Positions 26,688 to 35,677 of a stretch of DNA of 64,000 bases are shown here, piece after piece. The notes under the pieces were generated by a model that did not search any database, was not told where the DNA came from, and saw nothing but the letters and a program-made list of their open reading frames with translations. Source of the stretch: Sporosarcina ureae (GTDB taxonomy: Bacteria > Bacillota > Bacilli > Bacillales_A > Planococcaceae); the NCBI RefSeq assembly GCF_002082015.1, contig NZ_CP015109.1:1-64000 (forward strand), read 5' to 3'. The stretch's first letter is position 1. Each line of letters opens with the position of its first letter. A program made the translations under genes and the position numbers.

Positions 26688-26844
26688 GCTATCGAATTAC
26701 CGTAAAGAAATGAATTATGATTCCATATCCACTATGAAAAATGAATTCACACAAATGTAATGCATTTTCAAACAATTTACTTCCCGTATATACTTTTTTC
26801 AAGATAAAAAGTGGTCTTTTGTCGAATGGAGAAAGGAGAGAACT

Positions 26845-27849
26845 ATGGAAACTGAAAAGAACCCTATAGAAAAAACTTGTGTACAACTACTTGAAAAAGC
26901 TATTAAGTCTGAAGCGACAGATATTCATTTTGTACCTACGCCAGAAGGATATGATGTGGCGATTCGCAAAGACGCGCATTTTTCGAAAATCGGTCAATAT
27001 CCTCATACATTAGGTGGTCGATTAATTTCATTTTATAAATTTTTATCTTCTTTGGATATTAGTGAACAACGTCGTCCACAAAGCGGTTCCTTTCATCAGT
27101 CCTTTTTCGACTGCAACTTCTCTTTTCGCGTCTCGACGATCCCATCTATTCAATTGAGGGAAAGTGTGGCGATCCGTATTCAGAAACATGATAAAATCGT
27201 GCCGCTCAACCAACTATGTCTCGATCCTGAATGGACGCAGCAATTGGCTGAAGCCGCTGCTTGCAAACAAGGATTATTTCTTGTCACTGGACCTACGGGT
27301 TCTGGTAAAACGACTACATTATATTCTTTGACATCCCATTGTGTATCCAAACTCAAGCGTCACGTCATTTCGCTCGAAGATCCTGTAGAAAATAATCATA
27401 GTCACTTATTACAAATTCAAGTGAATGAACGTTCTGGAATTACGTACTCTGCAGGATTGAAAGCAATCTTGCGCCATTCTCCTGATGTCATCATGATTGG
27501 AGAAATACGTGATGCAGAGACAGCTAAAATTGCAGTAGAAGCAGCGTTGACTGGACACTTAGTTCTTAGCACAATCCATGCAAAAGATCCTGTAGGTTGC
27601 TTATATCGTTTACTGGACCTCGGCATTCATGTAGAAGAGCTTAGACAGACCGTTATCGCGATATCCGCTCAGCGATTGATAACACAACAGTCTGGAGAGA
27701 CGGCAGCGGTTTTTGAAATATTGCAAGAGTCAGATCTGCAATTAGCTACGGAATCAATGGTGAATGGTTTGCGGTTTTCGACTCCTATTCATAAGAAAAT
27801 TGAAACACAGCAAGCTTTGTATGAAAAGGTGCTATATGATACGGAGTAA
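26845..27849 (+). CDS. comGA: competence pilus assembly ATPase ComGA
   Basis: 334 aa. Cytoplasmic secretion-type ATPase (PilB/GspE family) that powers assembly of the DNA-uptake pseudopilus. N-terminal segment EATDIHFVPTPEGYDVAIR, Walker A GPTGSGKTT (about residue 149), Asp box VISLEDPVENN, Walker B DVIMIGEIRDAETAKIA and His box TGHLVLSTIHAKD are in the family order. The zinc tetracysteine insert of larger PilB proteins is absent, as usual for ComGA. Ribosome binding site AAAGGAGAG. It overlaps comGB by 14 bp. Confidence 0.94.
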   Translation: METEKNPIEKTCVQLLEKAIKSEATDIHFVPTPEGYDVAIRKDAHFSKIGQYPHTLGGRLISFYKFLSSLDISEQRRPQSGSFHQSFFDCNFSFRVSTIPSIQLRESVAIRIQKHDKIVPLNQLCLDPEWTQQLAEAAACKQGLFLVTGPTGSGKTTTLYSLTSHCVSKLKRHVISLEDPVENNHSHLLQIQVNERSGITYSAGLKAILRHSPDVIMIGEIRDAETAKIAVEAALTGHLVLSTIHAKDPVGCLYRLLDLGIHVEELRQTVIAISAQRLITQQSGETAAVFEILQESDLQLATESMVNGLRFSTPIHKKIETQQALYEKVLYDTE

Positions 27850-28888
27850 ATTATTTCAATCTGATTCCGATAAGAAATTGATAAAGCCAGCGGAGTTTTT
27901 AGTAAGACTTTCAGCGCTGCTTCAAGAAGGATATACCTTTCATGAGGGACTCATTCTGATATTGCCTTATCATACGAAAGAGTTTGAAGAGAAACTTCGG
28001 CAAGTAGAAGATGAGTTGAAAATGGGCTATGGTGTTTCGCATATTTTAAAGAGTTTAGGTTTCCGTAAAAGTATGATGTTGCCAATTATTATAGCAGAAG
28101 TAGACGGCAACTTGATACGCGCGTTGAAAGAAGTGGCGGACCGTGTCAACAGGAAGACGGAAAAGCAGAAACAGATACGAAAGCTATTGGCGTATCCAAG
28201 TGTTCTGTTTTCTTTTTTACTAATTTTATTAATTGCATTTCGACAATTTTTCTTACCGAATTTCGAAGCATTAACTGTAATACGGGCGAATAACGAAAGT
28301 GGGATTGTTCAATTCTTACCAAAGCTTGTCTCTTCCATACCGGATCTGTTGCTTACCGCATCCATTATATTTGTTGTTGGTTTTCTATTAGTCCGAATGT
28401 GGTTAAAAAGGCTGTCTTCTTTTGAAGTTTTACATTATGTACTAAAAGTCCCCGGCATCAATACTTTCTATAGTGAAATGAAAACTAGGGATTTTGCCAA
28501 TGAGCTCGGAAGTTTATTGCAGTCAGGTCTTTCCATGCAAAGCGCATTAGCTGTCCTATCGGAGCAAACGGAAGATCCTATATTATCGGTAATCACTAAT
28601 GAATTAAGTGGACATGTTATGTATGGTGAATCTTTACATGAAGCAATCCATTTAACAGATGGTTTATCATCACGTCTGGCAGATTTTGCGAAACACGGGG
28701 CAAATACTGGTTACTTACCGAAAGAACTTTTGCTGTATGGCGAACACACGAATGAACAGTTGGAGGAAAAGATCAATCAATGGTTATCGATCCTACAGCC
28801 TGCCTTATTTGGTGTTCTCGCAGTTTGTATTTTATTGTCCTACTTATCTATTCTATTGCCTGTTTATAAAATGATCGACAGTATTTAA
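27836..28888 (+). CDS. comGB: competence pilus membrane platform protein ComGB
   Basis: 350 aa. Polytopic inner-membrane platform (GspF/PilC family) for pseudopilus assembly. It has two homologous halves with conserved cytoplasmic starts (FLVRLSALLQEGYTFHEGL and FANELGSLLQSGLSMQSAL) and three membrane helices (about 145-165, 190-215, 318-345). The ATG at 27836 was chosen for its AAGGTG site; it lies 14 bp inside comGA. The gene itself is intact, but an IS110-family element begins about 12 bp after its stop and separates it from comGC. Confidence 0.92.
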   Translation: MIRSKLFQSDSDKKLIKPAEFLVRLSALLQEGYTFHEGLILILPYHTKEFEEKLRQVEDELKMGYGVSHILKSLGFRKSMMLPIIIAEVDGNLIRALKEVADRVNRKTEKQKQIRKLLAYPSVLFSFLLILLIAFRQFFLPNFEALTVIRANNESGIVQFLPKLVSSIPDLLLTASIIFVVGFLLVRMWLKRLSSFEVLHYVLKVPGINTFYSEMKTRDFANELGSLLQSGLSMQSALAVLSEQTEDPILSVITNELSGHVMYGESLHEAIHLTDGLSSRLADFAKHGANTGYLPKELLLYGEHTNEQLEEKINQWLSILQPALFGVLAVCILLSYLSILLPVYKMIDSI

Positions 28889-28899
28889 AAGGAGCATTC

Positions 28900-30563
28900 C
28901 TGTTAGAAGCTTTTTCGGGGACTTGAACACAAAGAGCCCTCTTGGTATGATGCGGGGTGTCAAATCAGCACGAATTGACCCCTAATTTAAATACCAAGGA
29001 GGACTCATCATGAATTTTACGCAAAATGCAAAGATTAATCAAGTCACGGATCAGACGCTAGTTATCGGAATGGATATCGCCAAGCGCACACATTACGCCT
29101 GCATGGTCGATGAACGTGGCCTGATTCTTAAGAAATCGTTCCCTGTTCATCAATCAAGCCATGGGTTCGAATACTTCTATGAGTGTATTCTAAACGCTAA
29201 GAAACAATTTGGTAAAAGTGATGTCATCATAGGTATTGAACCTACCGGCCACTATTGGCTCAACCTGGCTTACTTTCTCGATGATCGGGGCATCCCCCTC
29301 GTCGTATGCAACCCCATGCATGTAAAGAAGTCCAAGGAGCTGGACGACAATCTTCAAACAAAGAACGATGCAAAAGATGCCCTCGTCATCGCCCGTTTGG
29401 TGAAAGATGGACGTTACAGCTACCCTAGAATTTTAAGGGAGACAGAGGCAGAACTACGGGTTGGTTCGACTTTGAAAGGTAATCTTACTGAAGAATTGAA
29501 CGCGATAAAAAACAAGATGATTCGCTGGACTGATCGGTACTTTCCCGAGTTCCAAGGAATATTTCCAGCGTTTGGTAAAATGGCGCTAGCCGTTTTGGAA
29601 TGTACTCCATTCCCATCTGAGATAGTGAATCAGGAACCGTCAGAACTACTGGCAACCTACCGGACGGTAGAGGGGATGAAATCTCCCCAGTTGCCGAAGA
29701 CAAAAAAGCTCATTGAAAATGCACGTACTTCTATAGGCGTAACAGAAGGACAACAGATGGCCCGTATTGAAATTGCCACACTTGTTCAACGTTATCGCCA
29801 ACTTGAGAAGGAACTGGCATCGCTTCAAGAACAGCTGACAGCGTTTATTCAAGCTACAGTTGAGTACGAGTATCTCCAAACAGTCCCAGGACTTGGAGAC
29901 GCAACCATCATTGATTTACTATCAGAAATCGGCAGTTTCTCCCATTACGATCATCCACGCCAATTATTGAAACTTGCGGGATTGACGTTGAGGGAGAATT
30001 CTTCCGGACAGCACAAGGGACAGAAACGAATTTCTAAAAGAGGAAGAAGCCAGCTGCGTGCACTGCTCTTCCGTGTCATGATGCCAATGGTGCGGCATAA
30101 CAAGGCATTTAAACAACTGCACGAGTATTACACAACCAGACAAGTGAATCCATTACGCAAGAAACAGTCCATTGTGGTTCTCTGCGGAAAACTACTGAAG
30201 GTACTACACGCAATCTGTACGAAACACATAGCGTTTGACGCTGAGCAAATGATGAAGGACATTCCTAAGCTCGATAGAGCTGCCTAAGCACGACATTCTG
30301 AGTGAATGACTAGAAAATTGGATGACACGGAGTAGCCGGCATGATATTTTCCATACGACCAATGAGTCCCTAAAGGAGCTTCGCCAGCCTCCGCCTTATG
30401 ACTAGACCGAACGAAGGAATGTAGGCGCATTAGACGCCAAGAGACATGGGAGGGTACGTCATCATAAGCTATGCGGAGATCCAGAGTGCATCGTATATTG
30501 TATTAGCATCGCAACCAGTATTATCCAGCGATGACCGCGTAGCGTACCAAAGGCTGTTAGAAG
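28900..30563. mobile_element. IS110-family insertion sequence between comGB and comGC
   Basis: A DEDD transposase gene lies in a segment that interrupts the comG operon. The sequence CTGTTAGAAG occurs at 28900-28909 and again at 30554-30563, and is the best candidate for the junction duplication. A subterminal inverted repeat CTCTTGG / CCAAGAG is at 28939-28945 and 30437-30443. About 270 nt of non-coding DNA follows the transposase and about 100 nt precedes it, an arrangement seen in the IS1111 subgroup, whose guide (bridge) RNA is downstream. Exact ends are uncertain; the transposase is certain. Confidence 0.65.
29010..30287 (+). CDS. IS110 family transposase (DEDD recombinase)
   Basis: 425 aa. 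The N-terminal RuvC-like DEDD domain has GMDIAKRTHYACMVDERG (first Asp), IGIEPTGHYW (Glu) and KNDAKDALVIARLV (two Asp). A coiled-coil region (LEKELASLQEQL) and the C-terminal Transposase_20 domain follow: TVPGLGDATIIDLLSEIG, LLKLAGL and the serine segment ENSSGQHKGQKRISKRG. The reading frame is intact, so the element may be active. Family members use a structured RNA encoded in the element to choose target and donor DNA. Ribosome binding site AAGGAGG. Confidence 0.95.
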   Translation: MNFTQNAKINQVTDQTLVIGMDIAKRTHYACMVDERGLILKKSFPVHQSSHGFEYFYECILNAKKQFGKSDVIIGIEPTGHYWLNLAYFLDDRGIPLVVCNPMHVKKSKELDDNLQTKNDAKDALVIARLVKDGRYSYPRILRETEAELRVGSTLKGNLTEELNAIKNKMIRWTDRYFPEFQGIFPAFGKMALAVLECTPFPSEIVNQEPSELLATYRTVEGMKSPQLPKTKKLIENARTSIGVTEGQQMARIEIATLVQRYRQLEKELASLQEQLTAFIQATVEYEYLQTVPGLGDATIIDLLSEIGSFSHYDHPRQLLKLAGLTLRENSSGQHKGQKRISKRGRSQLRALLFRVMMPMVRHNKAFKQLHEYYTTRQVNPLRKKQSIVVLCGKLLKVLHAICTKHIAFDAEQMMKDIPKLDRAA

Positions 30564-30674
30564 ATTCACATATTAAATTCAAAACGGTAACAAGTGTGTC
30601 AAAAATATATTTTTGGCGCCCTAACAACGGGTCAAACCGTTGATACATCAATATTTATAGAGGGAGGAAAAGAA

Positions 30675-30986
30675 TTGCTGAAGAATGAAAAAGGTTTTAC
30701 GTTAATTGAAATGATGATTGTGCTACTGATCATTACTGTGTTGATCTTGATCGCAATCCCGAACGTCACAAAGCATTCTAAATCGATAGATGAAAAGGGC
30801 TGTGAAGCGTATGTCAAAATGGTAGAAGGCCAAGTGCAAGCATATAAAATGGATAAAAAAACAATTCCGTCGATTACAGCGTTAACAACAGATGGGTATT
30901 TACCAGAAAATCCAGCATGCCCGAACGGTAACACGATTTCAATTGCAGGAGACGGTAAAGTGACGGCGTCAAATGGTGGTGGATAA
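30675..30986 (+). CDS. comGC: major competence pseudopilin ComGC
   Basis: 103 aa. Main subunit of the DNA-uptake pseudopilus. The prepilin signal is KGFTLIEMMIVLLII, cut between Gly and Phe by ComC, followed by a hydrophobic helix. A Cys pair (KGCEAYV and NPACPNG) can form the disulfide known in ComGC. It starts at TTG with AGGGAGG 7 nt upstream; no in-frame ATG is nearby. The insertion sequence lies immediately upstream, so transcription from the comGA promoter may not reach it unless the element allows read-through. Confidence 0.92.
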   Translation: MLKNEKGFTLIEMMIVLLIITVLILIAIPNVTKHSKSIDEKGCEAYVKMVEGQVQAYKMDKKTIPSITALTTDGYLPENPACPNGNTISIAGDGKVTASNGGG

Positions 30987-31428
30987 GAAAACTGTCAAAG
31001 ATCAGCAAGGGTTTACTTTCTTGGAACTTTTGCTTGTTCTGTCTATTACGATGATTTTAACAGCCGTTATTCTTCCATTTAGTGATAAACGCCTGCAAAG
31101 AATAAGTGAAGAAGATGCGTTGAAACAATTCATGACAACCGTTCATGAAACGCAATTATATGCGATCACAAATCAGCAAAGAGTCACTTTGAGATTTGAA
31201 GAAGATGGAAGAATTTACAAAGCGATTTTAAATGATATGTTTGAAGTATTGCACGGGGAATTTCCTGAAGGGATGCGCCGGACGAAACAATCTACACTTC
31301 AAAGATTAGATTTTGCTGAAACAGGTTATTTGACTACTACAGGCAAGATGTTTTTTTCTACACAAAGCAAAGGGATTATATCAATTTCATTCCAATTTGA
31401 AAGAGGAAGGATGATCGTCAATGAATGA
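30973..31428 (+). CDS. comGD: minor pseudopilin ComGD
   Basis: 151 aa. Type IV pseudopilin with the processing site QQGFTFLELLLVLSITMILT near the N-terminus, followed by a globular domain. It overlaps comGC by 14 bp and comGE by 8 bp. The start at ATG 30973 is followed by two in-frame GTG codons that could also serve. It fits the ComGD position and length. Confidence 0.87.
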   Translation: MVVDKKTVKDQQGFTFLELLLVLSITMILTAVILPFSDKRLQRISEEDALKQFMTTVHETQLYAITNQQRVTLRFEEDGRIYKAILNDMFEVLHGEFPEGMRRTKQSTLQRLDFAETGYLTTTGKMFFSTQSKGIISISFQFERGRMIVNE

Positions 31429-31720
31429 AAAAGGGCAATCGTGGCCAGAAGCTATGTTGTCCCTGGTCATCATCATGGTGATTTTCTCATCTCTTTTGCC
31501 ATTGGCTACTACCGTTACATCATCCGTCATGGCGAAAAAACAAGCGATGGTCGCAGCTCAAACTACCTATCAAGCGGCTATTTTGTATAAATCGTCGGGA
31601 CAAACAACGGGATACAGATCTCATGAGGATTTGCACTATAATTGGAAAGTTAGTGATCAACAGATTTGCGTTGCATATGAAATACAACAAATTGAACATA
31701 ATAAATGTATGAATCTATGA
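31421..31720 (+). CDS. comGE: minor pseudopilin ComGE
   Basis: 99 aa. Short prepilin-like signal (EKGQSWPEAMLSLVIIMVIFSSLLPLA) with the conserved Glu at +5, one membrane helix and a small extracellular part. It carries two cysteines (QQICVAYEI and NKCMNL). The start overlaps comGD by 8 bp and has GGAAGGATGA upstream. It is weakly conserved in sequence, as is usual for ComGE; the assignment rests on the signal and gene order. Confidence 0.8.
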   Translation: MNEKGQSWPEAMLSLVIIMVIFSSLLPLATTVTSSVMAKKQAMVAAQTTYQAAILYKSSGQTTGYRSHEDLHYNWKVSDQQICVAYEIQQIEHNKCMNL

Positions 31721-32151
31721 AGAAAACGAATGAAAAAGGATATTCATTAGTGGAGAGTATTGTTCATTTACTTATATTCATGATGTTGATTCAATTTGCG
31801 ATACTATTTTTTTACTGGCAAGCACCCACAGAAAAAGTCTATCAAGGGGACCTATTAGGTGAATGGGAGTTATTTTCTTTGGAATTACAAGAGTTATTAG
31901 AAGAAGTAAGTGTAGTGGAGGAAGTGAAACCTACGCGCATCACGTTTCATACTGAAAGAGGAATCATCACTATTCAGCAATACAATAAAATGCTTCGTAA
32001 AGTTGTCGATGGAACAGGTCATGTCCCTTTATTAATGAATGTGAAATCCAGTACGTTTACTGTGAAAGATAGCGAATTGAAGCTTACTGTCGAAATGCAG
32101 GATGGGATGCGAAAAGAAAGGACGTTTGCTATTGGTTTGTACCAAGAATGA
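31717..32151 (+). CDS. comGF: minor pseudopilin ComGF
   Basis: 144 aa. N-terminal prepilin-like helix (EKGYSLVESIVHLLIFMMLIQFAILFF) and a soluble domain typical of ComGF (RITFHTERGIITIQQYNKMLRKVV). The start was placed at the ATG overlapping the comGE stop by 4 bp (ATGA); an in-frame ATG at 31705 is the alternative. It is needed in Bacillus for normal pilus assembly. Confidence 0.83.
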   Translation: MKKTNEKGYSLVESIVHLLIFMMLIQFAILFFYWQAPTEKVYQGDLLGEWELFSLELQELLEEVSVVEEVKPTRITFHTERGIITIQQYNKMLRKVVDGTGHVPLLMNVKSSTFTVKDSELKLTVEMQDGMRKERTFAIGLYQE

Positions 32152-32152
32152 G

Positions 32153-32311
32153 ATGGGAGGATCATTTATTTTCGCGATTGTTTTATTATTTTGCGTAAGT
32201 CTCTTTCTTTTCTCCCTCGTTTCATGGCATGATAGTATCTACAGAATATACGACTGGCTCGAAACCTATTATGAGCATAAAGCAGTTGAATTAATGAAAC
32301 GGGATGGATGA
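32153..32311 (+). CDS. comGG: short ComGG-like membrane protein
   Basis: 52 aa. A single hydrophobic helix near the N-terminus (GSFIFAIVLLFCVSLFLFSLVSW) and a charged tail (YDWLETYYEHKAVELMKRDG). It occupies the comGG slot at the end of the operon and overlaps aroK by 4 bp. B. subtilis ComGG is about 124 aa, so most of the periplasmic-side domain is missing or was never present. An earlier in-frame start at 32102 would add a non-hydrophobic extension inside comGF and seems unlikely. Assignment by position and topology only. Confidence 0.6.
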   Translation: MGGSFIFAIVLLFCVSLFLFSLVSWHDSIYRIYDWLETYYEHKAVELMKRDG

Positions 32312-32820
32312 AAATGAAAAGGATTTATTTAGTGGGATTTATGGGATGTGGAAAAAGCGCAATCGGTAAACGGCTGCATACGTTAACAGGTATTCCGTTC
32401 TTCGATATGGATCATGAAATTTCAGCACAAATGCAGATGACGATTCCTGAGATATTTGATCAGTACGGAGAATTATATTTCCGACAGTTAGAGACAGAAT
32501 TCCTCGAAAAATTTCCTGAGGAATATTGTATTGTAGCGACTGGTGGAGGCGTTGCAGTAAAAGAAGAAAATATTCAACTGATGCGCGAAACTGGCATCGT
32601 ATTTTTCCTCAATGCATCATTCCGCGATATTTGGCGAAGAATCTCGACTGATATCAATCGACCAATTGTACAGCAATCTTCACGGCAAGAATTAGAAGCT
32701 CTTTATAAAAAACGCAAGCCGAAGTATTTACACTCTGCCCATTTCACAGTGGAGACGACAGGTAAATCTTTAACGGATATTGCAGAGTATATTATCTTTC
32801 AAATCGAAAGATATCAATAA
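32308..32820 (+). CDS. aroK: shikimate kinase
   Basis: 170 aa. Phosphorylates shikimate at the 3-OH in aromatic amino-acid synthesis. P-loop GFMGCGKSAIGKRL (about residue 9), shikimate-binding FFDMDHEI with the DxD-type motif, ELYFRQLE, Walker B-like ATGGGVAV, and the LID arginine region DINRPIV. Ribosome binding site is weak (GGGATGG) and overlaps the end of comGG. The other local aromatic-pathway gene, aroQ, is at 57.3 kb. A terminator follows. Confidence 0.92.
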   Translation: MKMKRIYLVGFMGCGKSAIGKRLHTLTGIPFFDMDHEISAQMQMTIPEIFDQYGELYFRQLETEFLEKFPEEYCIVATGGGVAVKEENIQLMRETGIVFFLNASFRDIWRRISTDINRPIVQQSSRQELEALYKKRKPKYLHSAHFTVETTGKSLTDIAEYIIFQIERYQ

Positions 32821-32826
32821 CTTATC

Positions 32827-32874
32827 ATAAAAGCGAATGATTTAGTTTGTAGTTAAATTATCATTCGCTTTTAT
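32827..32874 (+). terminator. terminator after aroK
   Basis: The stem AAAAGCGAATGAT / ATCATTCGCTTTT has an 18-nt loop, followed by a short T-rich tail. Confidence 0.75.
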
Positions 32875-32957
32875 CTACTTTTAATAAATGGATTGCGCTT
32901 ACTTCTGTAAAATGTTAAGATATCAGTGAAGAAAAAATTAATTGAATCATGCGAATG

Positions 32958-33120
32958 ATTGTATGGGGAGAGCGCGCATTAGGCGCCGCCGAAGGAGCAA
33001 GTAACGAAAGTTATGAATCTCTCAGGTAACAAAACGCATACATGACGCATCTCTGGACAGTACTGATTCATCAGTGGCCGAAGAAAGTATGGAAACAGTA
33101 AAGTTTTCGGCAAAAGGACA
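32958..33120 (+). ncRNA. tandem glycine riboswitch of the gcv operon
   Basis: The first aptamer has GGGGAGAGC, GCCGAAGGAGCAA and TCTCTCAGGTAACA. The second has TCTCTGGACAG, GGCCGAAG and CGGCAAAAGGACAGG. These are the conserved blocks of glycine riboswitches, in order. It lies directly before a terminator and the glycine-cleavage genes. Glycine binding in such ON switches prevents termination. Confidence 0.9.
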
Positions 33121-33157
33121 GGGGTTCTCTTTTATAGGAGACCCCTGTCCTTTTTTT
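33114..33157 (+). terminator. riboswitch-controlled terminator before gcvT
   Basis: The stem GGACAGGGGT / ACCCCTGTCC with seven Ts overlaps the 3' edge of the second glycine aptamer (GGACAGG), giving the usual mutually exclusive folding. Confidence 0.85.
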
Positions 33158-33208
33158 ATGAATTACATACTGATCGTTCCTTGATCAGGACAAAAAGGAG
33201 GAAACAGT

Positions 33209-34309
33209 TTGACGAACCAATTATTACGTACACCGCTATTTGAAAGTTATAAAGAGTACGGGGGTAAGACGATCGACTTTGGCGGCTGGGAATTACCTGT
33301 GCAGTTCTCTAGTATTAAAGCAGAACACGAAGCCGTTCGTACAAAAGCTGGTTTGTTTGATGTCTCGCATATGGGAGAAGTGTTTGTTAGTGGTAGCGGG
33401 GCACTTGACTATTTGCAGAAGCTTGTGACGAATGATGTTTCCAAACTGAAGATCGGCCAAGCGCAGTATACAGTGATGTGTAACGAGCAAGGTGGAACAA
33501 TCGATGACTTCTTAATTTATAAATTGGAAGAAGAGCGCTATTTATTAGTCGTCAATGCATCGAATATTGACAAAGATGTAGCTTGGATGAATGAGCAAAA
33601 ACTCGACCATGTCGTCATCGATAACCAATCTTCCAACTACGCGTTACTTGCACTGCAAGGCCCGGTGGCGGAGTCGGTATTACAGAAACTGACCGATGAG
33701 CCACTCGAAGAGATCAAGTTTTTCCGTTTTAAAGAACATGTTCAAGTAGCCGGAGAAGATGTACTAGTTTCACGTACTGGTTATACAGGAGAAGATGGAT
33801 TTGAAATCTACGGTACACCGGAAGCGATCCAGAACTTGTGGGCAAAGATTTTGCAAGAAGGTAAAGAAGAGGGCGTTGTACCTGCAGGACTGGGTGCGCG
33901 TGACACATTGCGCTTTGAAGCGGGGCTACCACTTTACGGTCAAGAACTGAGAGAGGACATTTCTCCATTAGAAGCAGGACTTGGATTCGTCGTAAAAGTG
34001 AATAAAGGAGAAGATTTCATTGGTAAAGATATTCTTGGGAAACAAAAGGAACAAGGTGTGGAACGTAAGCTTGTCGGACTTGAGATGATCGATAAAGGAA
34101 TTCCACGTACTGGTTATAAAGTATTTAATGGTGATAAAGAGATCGGTGAAGTCACCACGGGTACACAGTCACCAACGTTAAAGAAGAATATTGGTTTTGC
34201 GCTTCTATCTACAGAGTTCACAGAGCTCGGCACAGAAGTTGAAGTGGAAATCCGTACGAAACGTCTTAAGGCAAAAGTCATTGCAACACCTTTCTATAAA
34301 AGATCATAA
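33209..34309 (+). CDS. gcvT: glycine cleavage system aminomethyltransferase (T-protein)
   Basis: 366 aa. Transfers the methylene group from aminomethyl-H-protein to tetrahydrofolate. N-terminal [15 protein letters not shown], the DVSHMGEV folate-binding segment, the catalytic-Asp region ([19 protein letters not shown]), [11 protein letters not shown] (about residue 192), [18 protein letters not shown] and the C-terminal [17 protein letters not shown] follow the family order. It starts at TTG with AAAGGAGG 8 nt upstream. First gene of the gcvT-gcvPA-gcvPB operon under the glycine riboswitch. Confidence 0.96.
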   Translation: MTNQLLRTPLFESYKEYGGKTIDFGGWELPVQFSSIKAEHEAVRTKAGLFDVSHMGEVFVSGSGALDYLQKLVTNDVSKLKIGQAQYTVMCNEQGGTIDDFLIYKLEEERYLLVVNASNIDKDVAWMNEQKLDHVVIDNQSSNYALLALQGPVAESVLQKLTDEPLEEIKFFRFKEHVQVAGEDVLVSRTGYTGEDGFEIYGTPEAIQNLWAKILQEGKEEGVVPAGLGARDTLRFEAGLPLYGQELREDISPLEAGLGFVVKVNKGEDFIGKDILGKQKEQGVERKLVGLEMIDKGIPRTGYKVFNGDKEIGEVTTGTQSPTLKKNIGFALLSTEFTELGTEVEVEIRTKRLKAKVIATPFYKRS

Positions 34310-34330
34310 GTGAAAAGGGGTAAAATTATT

Positions 34331-35677
34331 ATGAAGCATCGTTATCTACCTATGACGGAGCAAGACCAGAAAGATATGCTTGACACAATCGGAATTGCTT
34401 CCATTGAAGAACTATTTTCGGATATTCCGGAAAAAGTACGATTCAAAGGTGAATATAAGATCAAACCTGCGAAATCTGAAACGTCACTTTTAAAAGAACT
34501 TGGACGTATGGCTGCGAAAAACGTCAACGCTCAAGATTATGCTTCATTCTTAGGCGCGGGAGTCTATGATCATTATCGCCCGGTCATTGTAGACCATGTT
34601 ATCTCACGTTCTGAATTCTATACAGCGTACACGCCATACCAGCCCGAAATTTCACAAGGAGAATTACAAGCGATTTTTGAGTTCCAGACGATGATCTGTG
34701 AATTGACAGGTATGGAACTAGCAAACTCTTCTATGTATGACGGGGGGACGTCACTTGCTGAAGCAGGAACCCTTGCCGCAGGTCACACACGTCGCAAGAA
34801 GTTATTGGTATCTTCCACTGTTCACAACGAATCGCGTGCAGTAGTGAAGTCATATGCTGACGGGCAATACGTTGAAATGGTGACAATTCCACATAAAAAC
34901 GGTGTAACGGACCTTGATAAGCTGAAAGAAATGATGGATGACGAGACTGCAGCGGTGCTCGTACAATATCCTAACTTCTACGGGCAAGTGGAAGATCTTC
35001 AAGCGATTAGCGATATCGCACATGAAAATGGTGCATTATCGATCGTTTCAGCGAATCCACTTGCACTAGGACTACTGACACCACCTGGGGCGCTTGGAGC
35101 GGATATTACAGTTGGTGATGCACAGCCATTCGGAATCGCAGAATCATTTGGCGGACCACACTGTGGATATTTTGCCGTATCGAAGAAATTGATGCGTAAA
35201 GTTCCTGGCCGTCTCGTTGGTGAAACGAATGATGATGAAGGACGTAGAGGATATGTACTGACATTGCAAGCGCGCGAGCAACATATTCGTCGTGACAAGG
35301 CAACATCTAATATCTGTTCAAATCAAGCGCTGAACGCTCTTGCAGCATCCGTTGCGATGACAGCTCTTGGAAAAGAAGGAATTAAAGAAATCGCCTATCA
35401 GAATATCGCCAAAACAGCTTATGCGAAACAAGCATTTGAAAAAGCTGGCTTCGAAGTGAAGTTCGGACCTGCACATTTCAATGAACTCGTAGTAGATTGT
35501 AAATCACCTATTCAAGATGTCAATAAACGCTTGCTTGAACGAGGAATTATTGGTGGATATGATCTAAGTTTAGTAGATGAAGATCTGGCGAATCACGCAC
35601 TGATCGCTGTTACAGAACAACGTACGAAAGAAGAAATCGATGCATACGTGCAAGAATTGGAGGCTATCCATGCATAA
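34331..35677 (+). CDS. gcvPA: glycine dehydrogenase (decarboxylating) subunit 1
   Basis: 448 aa, the same length as in B. subtilis. Alpha subunit of the two-part P-protein that decarboxylates glycine onto the lipoyl H-protein. N-terminal [12 protein letters not shown], then [33 protein letters not shown] and [12 protein letters not shown] are typical. This half lacks the PLP lysine, which is in gcvPB. The start at ATG 34331 has AAGGGG upstream; an in-frame GTG at 34310 is less likely. It overlaps gcvPB by 8 bp. Confidence 0.96.
   Translation: MKHRYLPMTEQDQKDMLDTIGIASIEELFSDIPEKVRFKGEYKIKPAKSETSLLKELGRMAAKNVNAQDYASFLGAGVYDHYRPVIVDHVISRSEFYTAYTPYQPEISQGELQAIFEFQTMICELTGMELANSSMYDGGTSLAEAGTLAAGHTRRKKLLVSSTVHNESRAVVKSYADGQYVEMVTIPHKNGVTDLDKLKEMMDDETAAVLVQYPNFYGQVEDLQAISDIAHENGALSIVSANPLALGLLTPPGALGADITVGDAQPFGIAESFGGPHCGYFAVSKKLMRKVPGRLVGETNDDEGRRGYVLTLQAREQHIRRDKATSNICSNQALNALAASVAMTALGKEGIKEIAYQNIAKTAYAKQAFEKAGFEVKFGPAHFNELVVDCKSPIQDVNKRLLERGIIGGYDLSLVDEDLANHALIAVTEQRTKEEIDAYVQELEAIHA

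Noticed and set aside
30446-30643. 65-codon frame after the IS110 transposase
   Set aside because: It crosses the probable end of the insertion element and has no recognisable domain.
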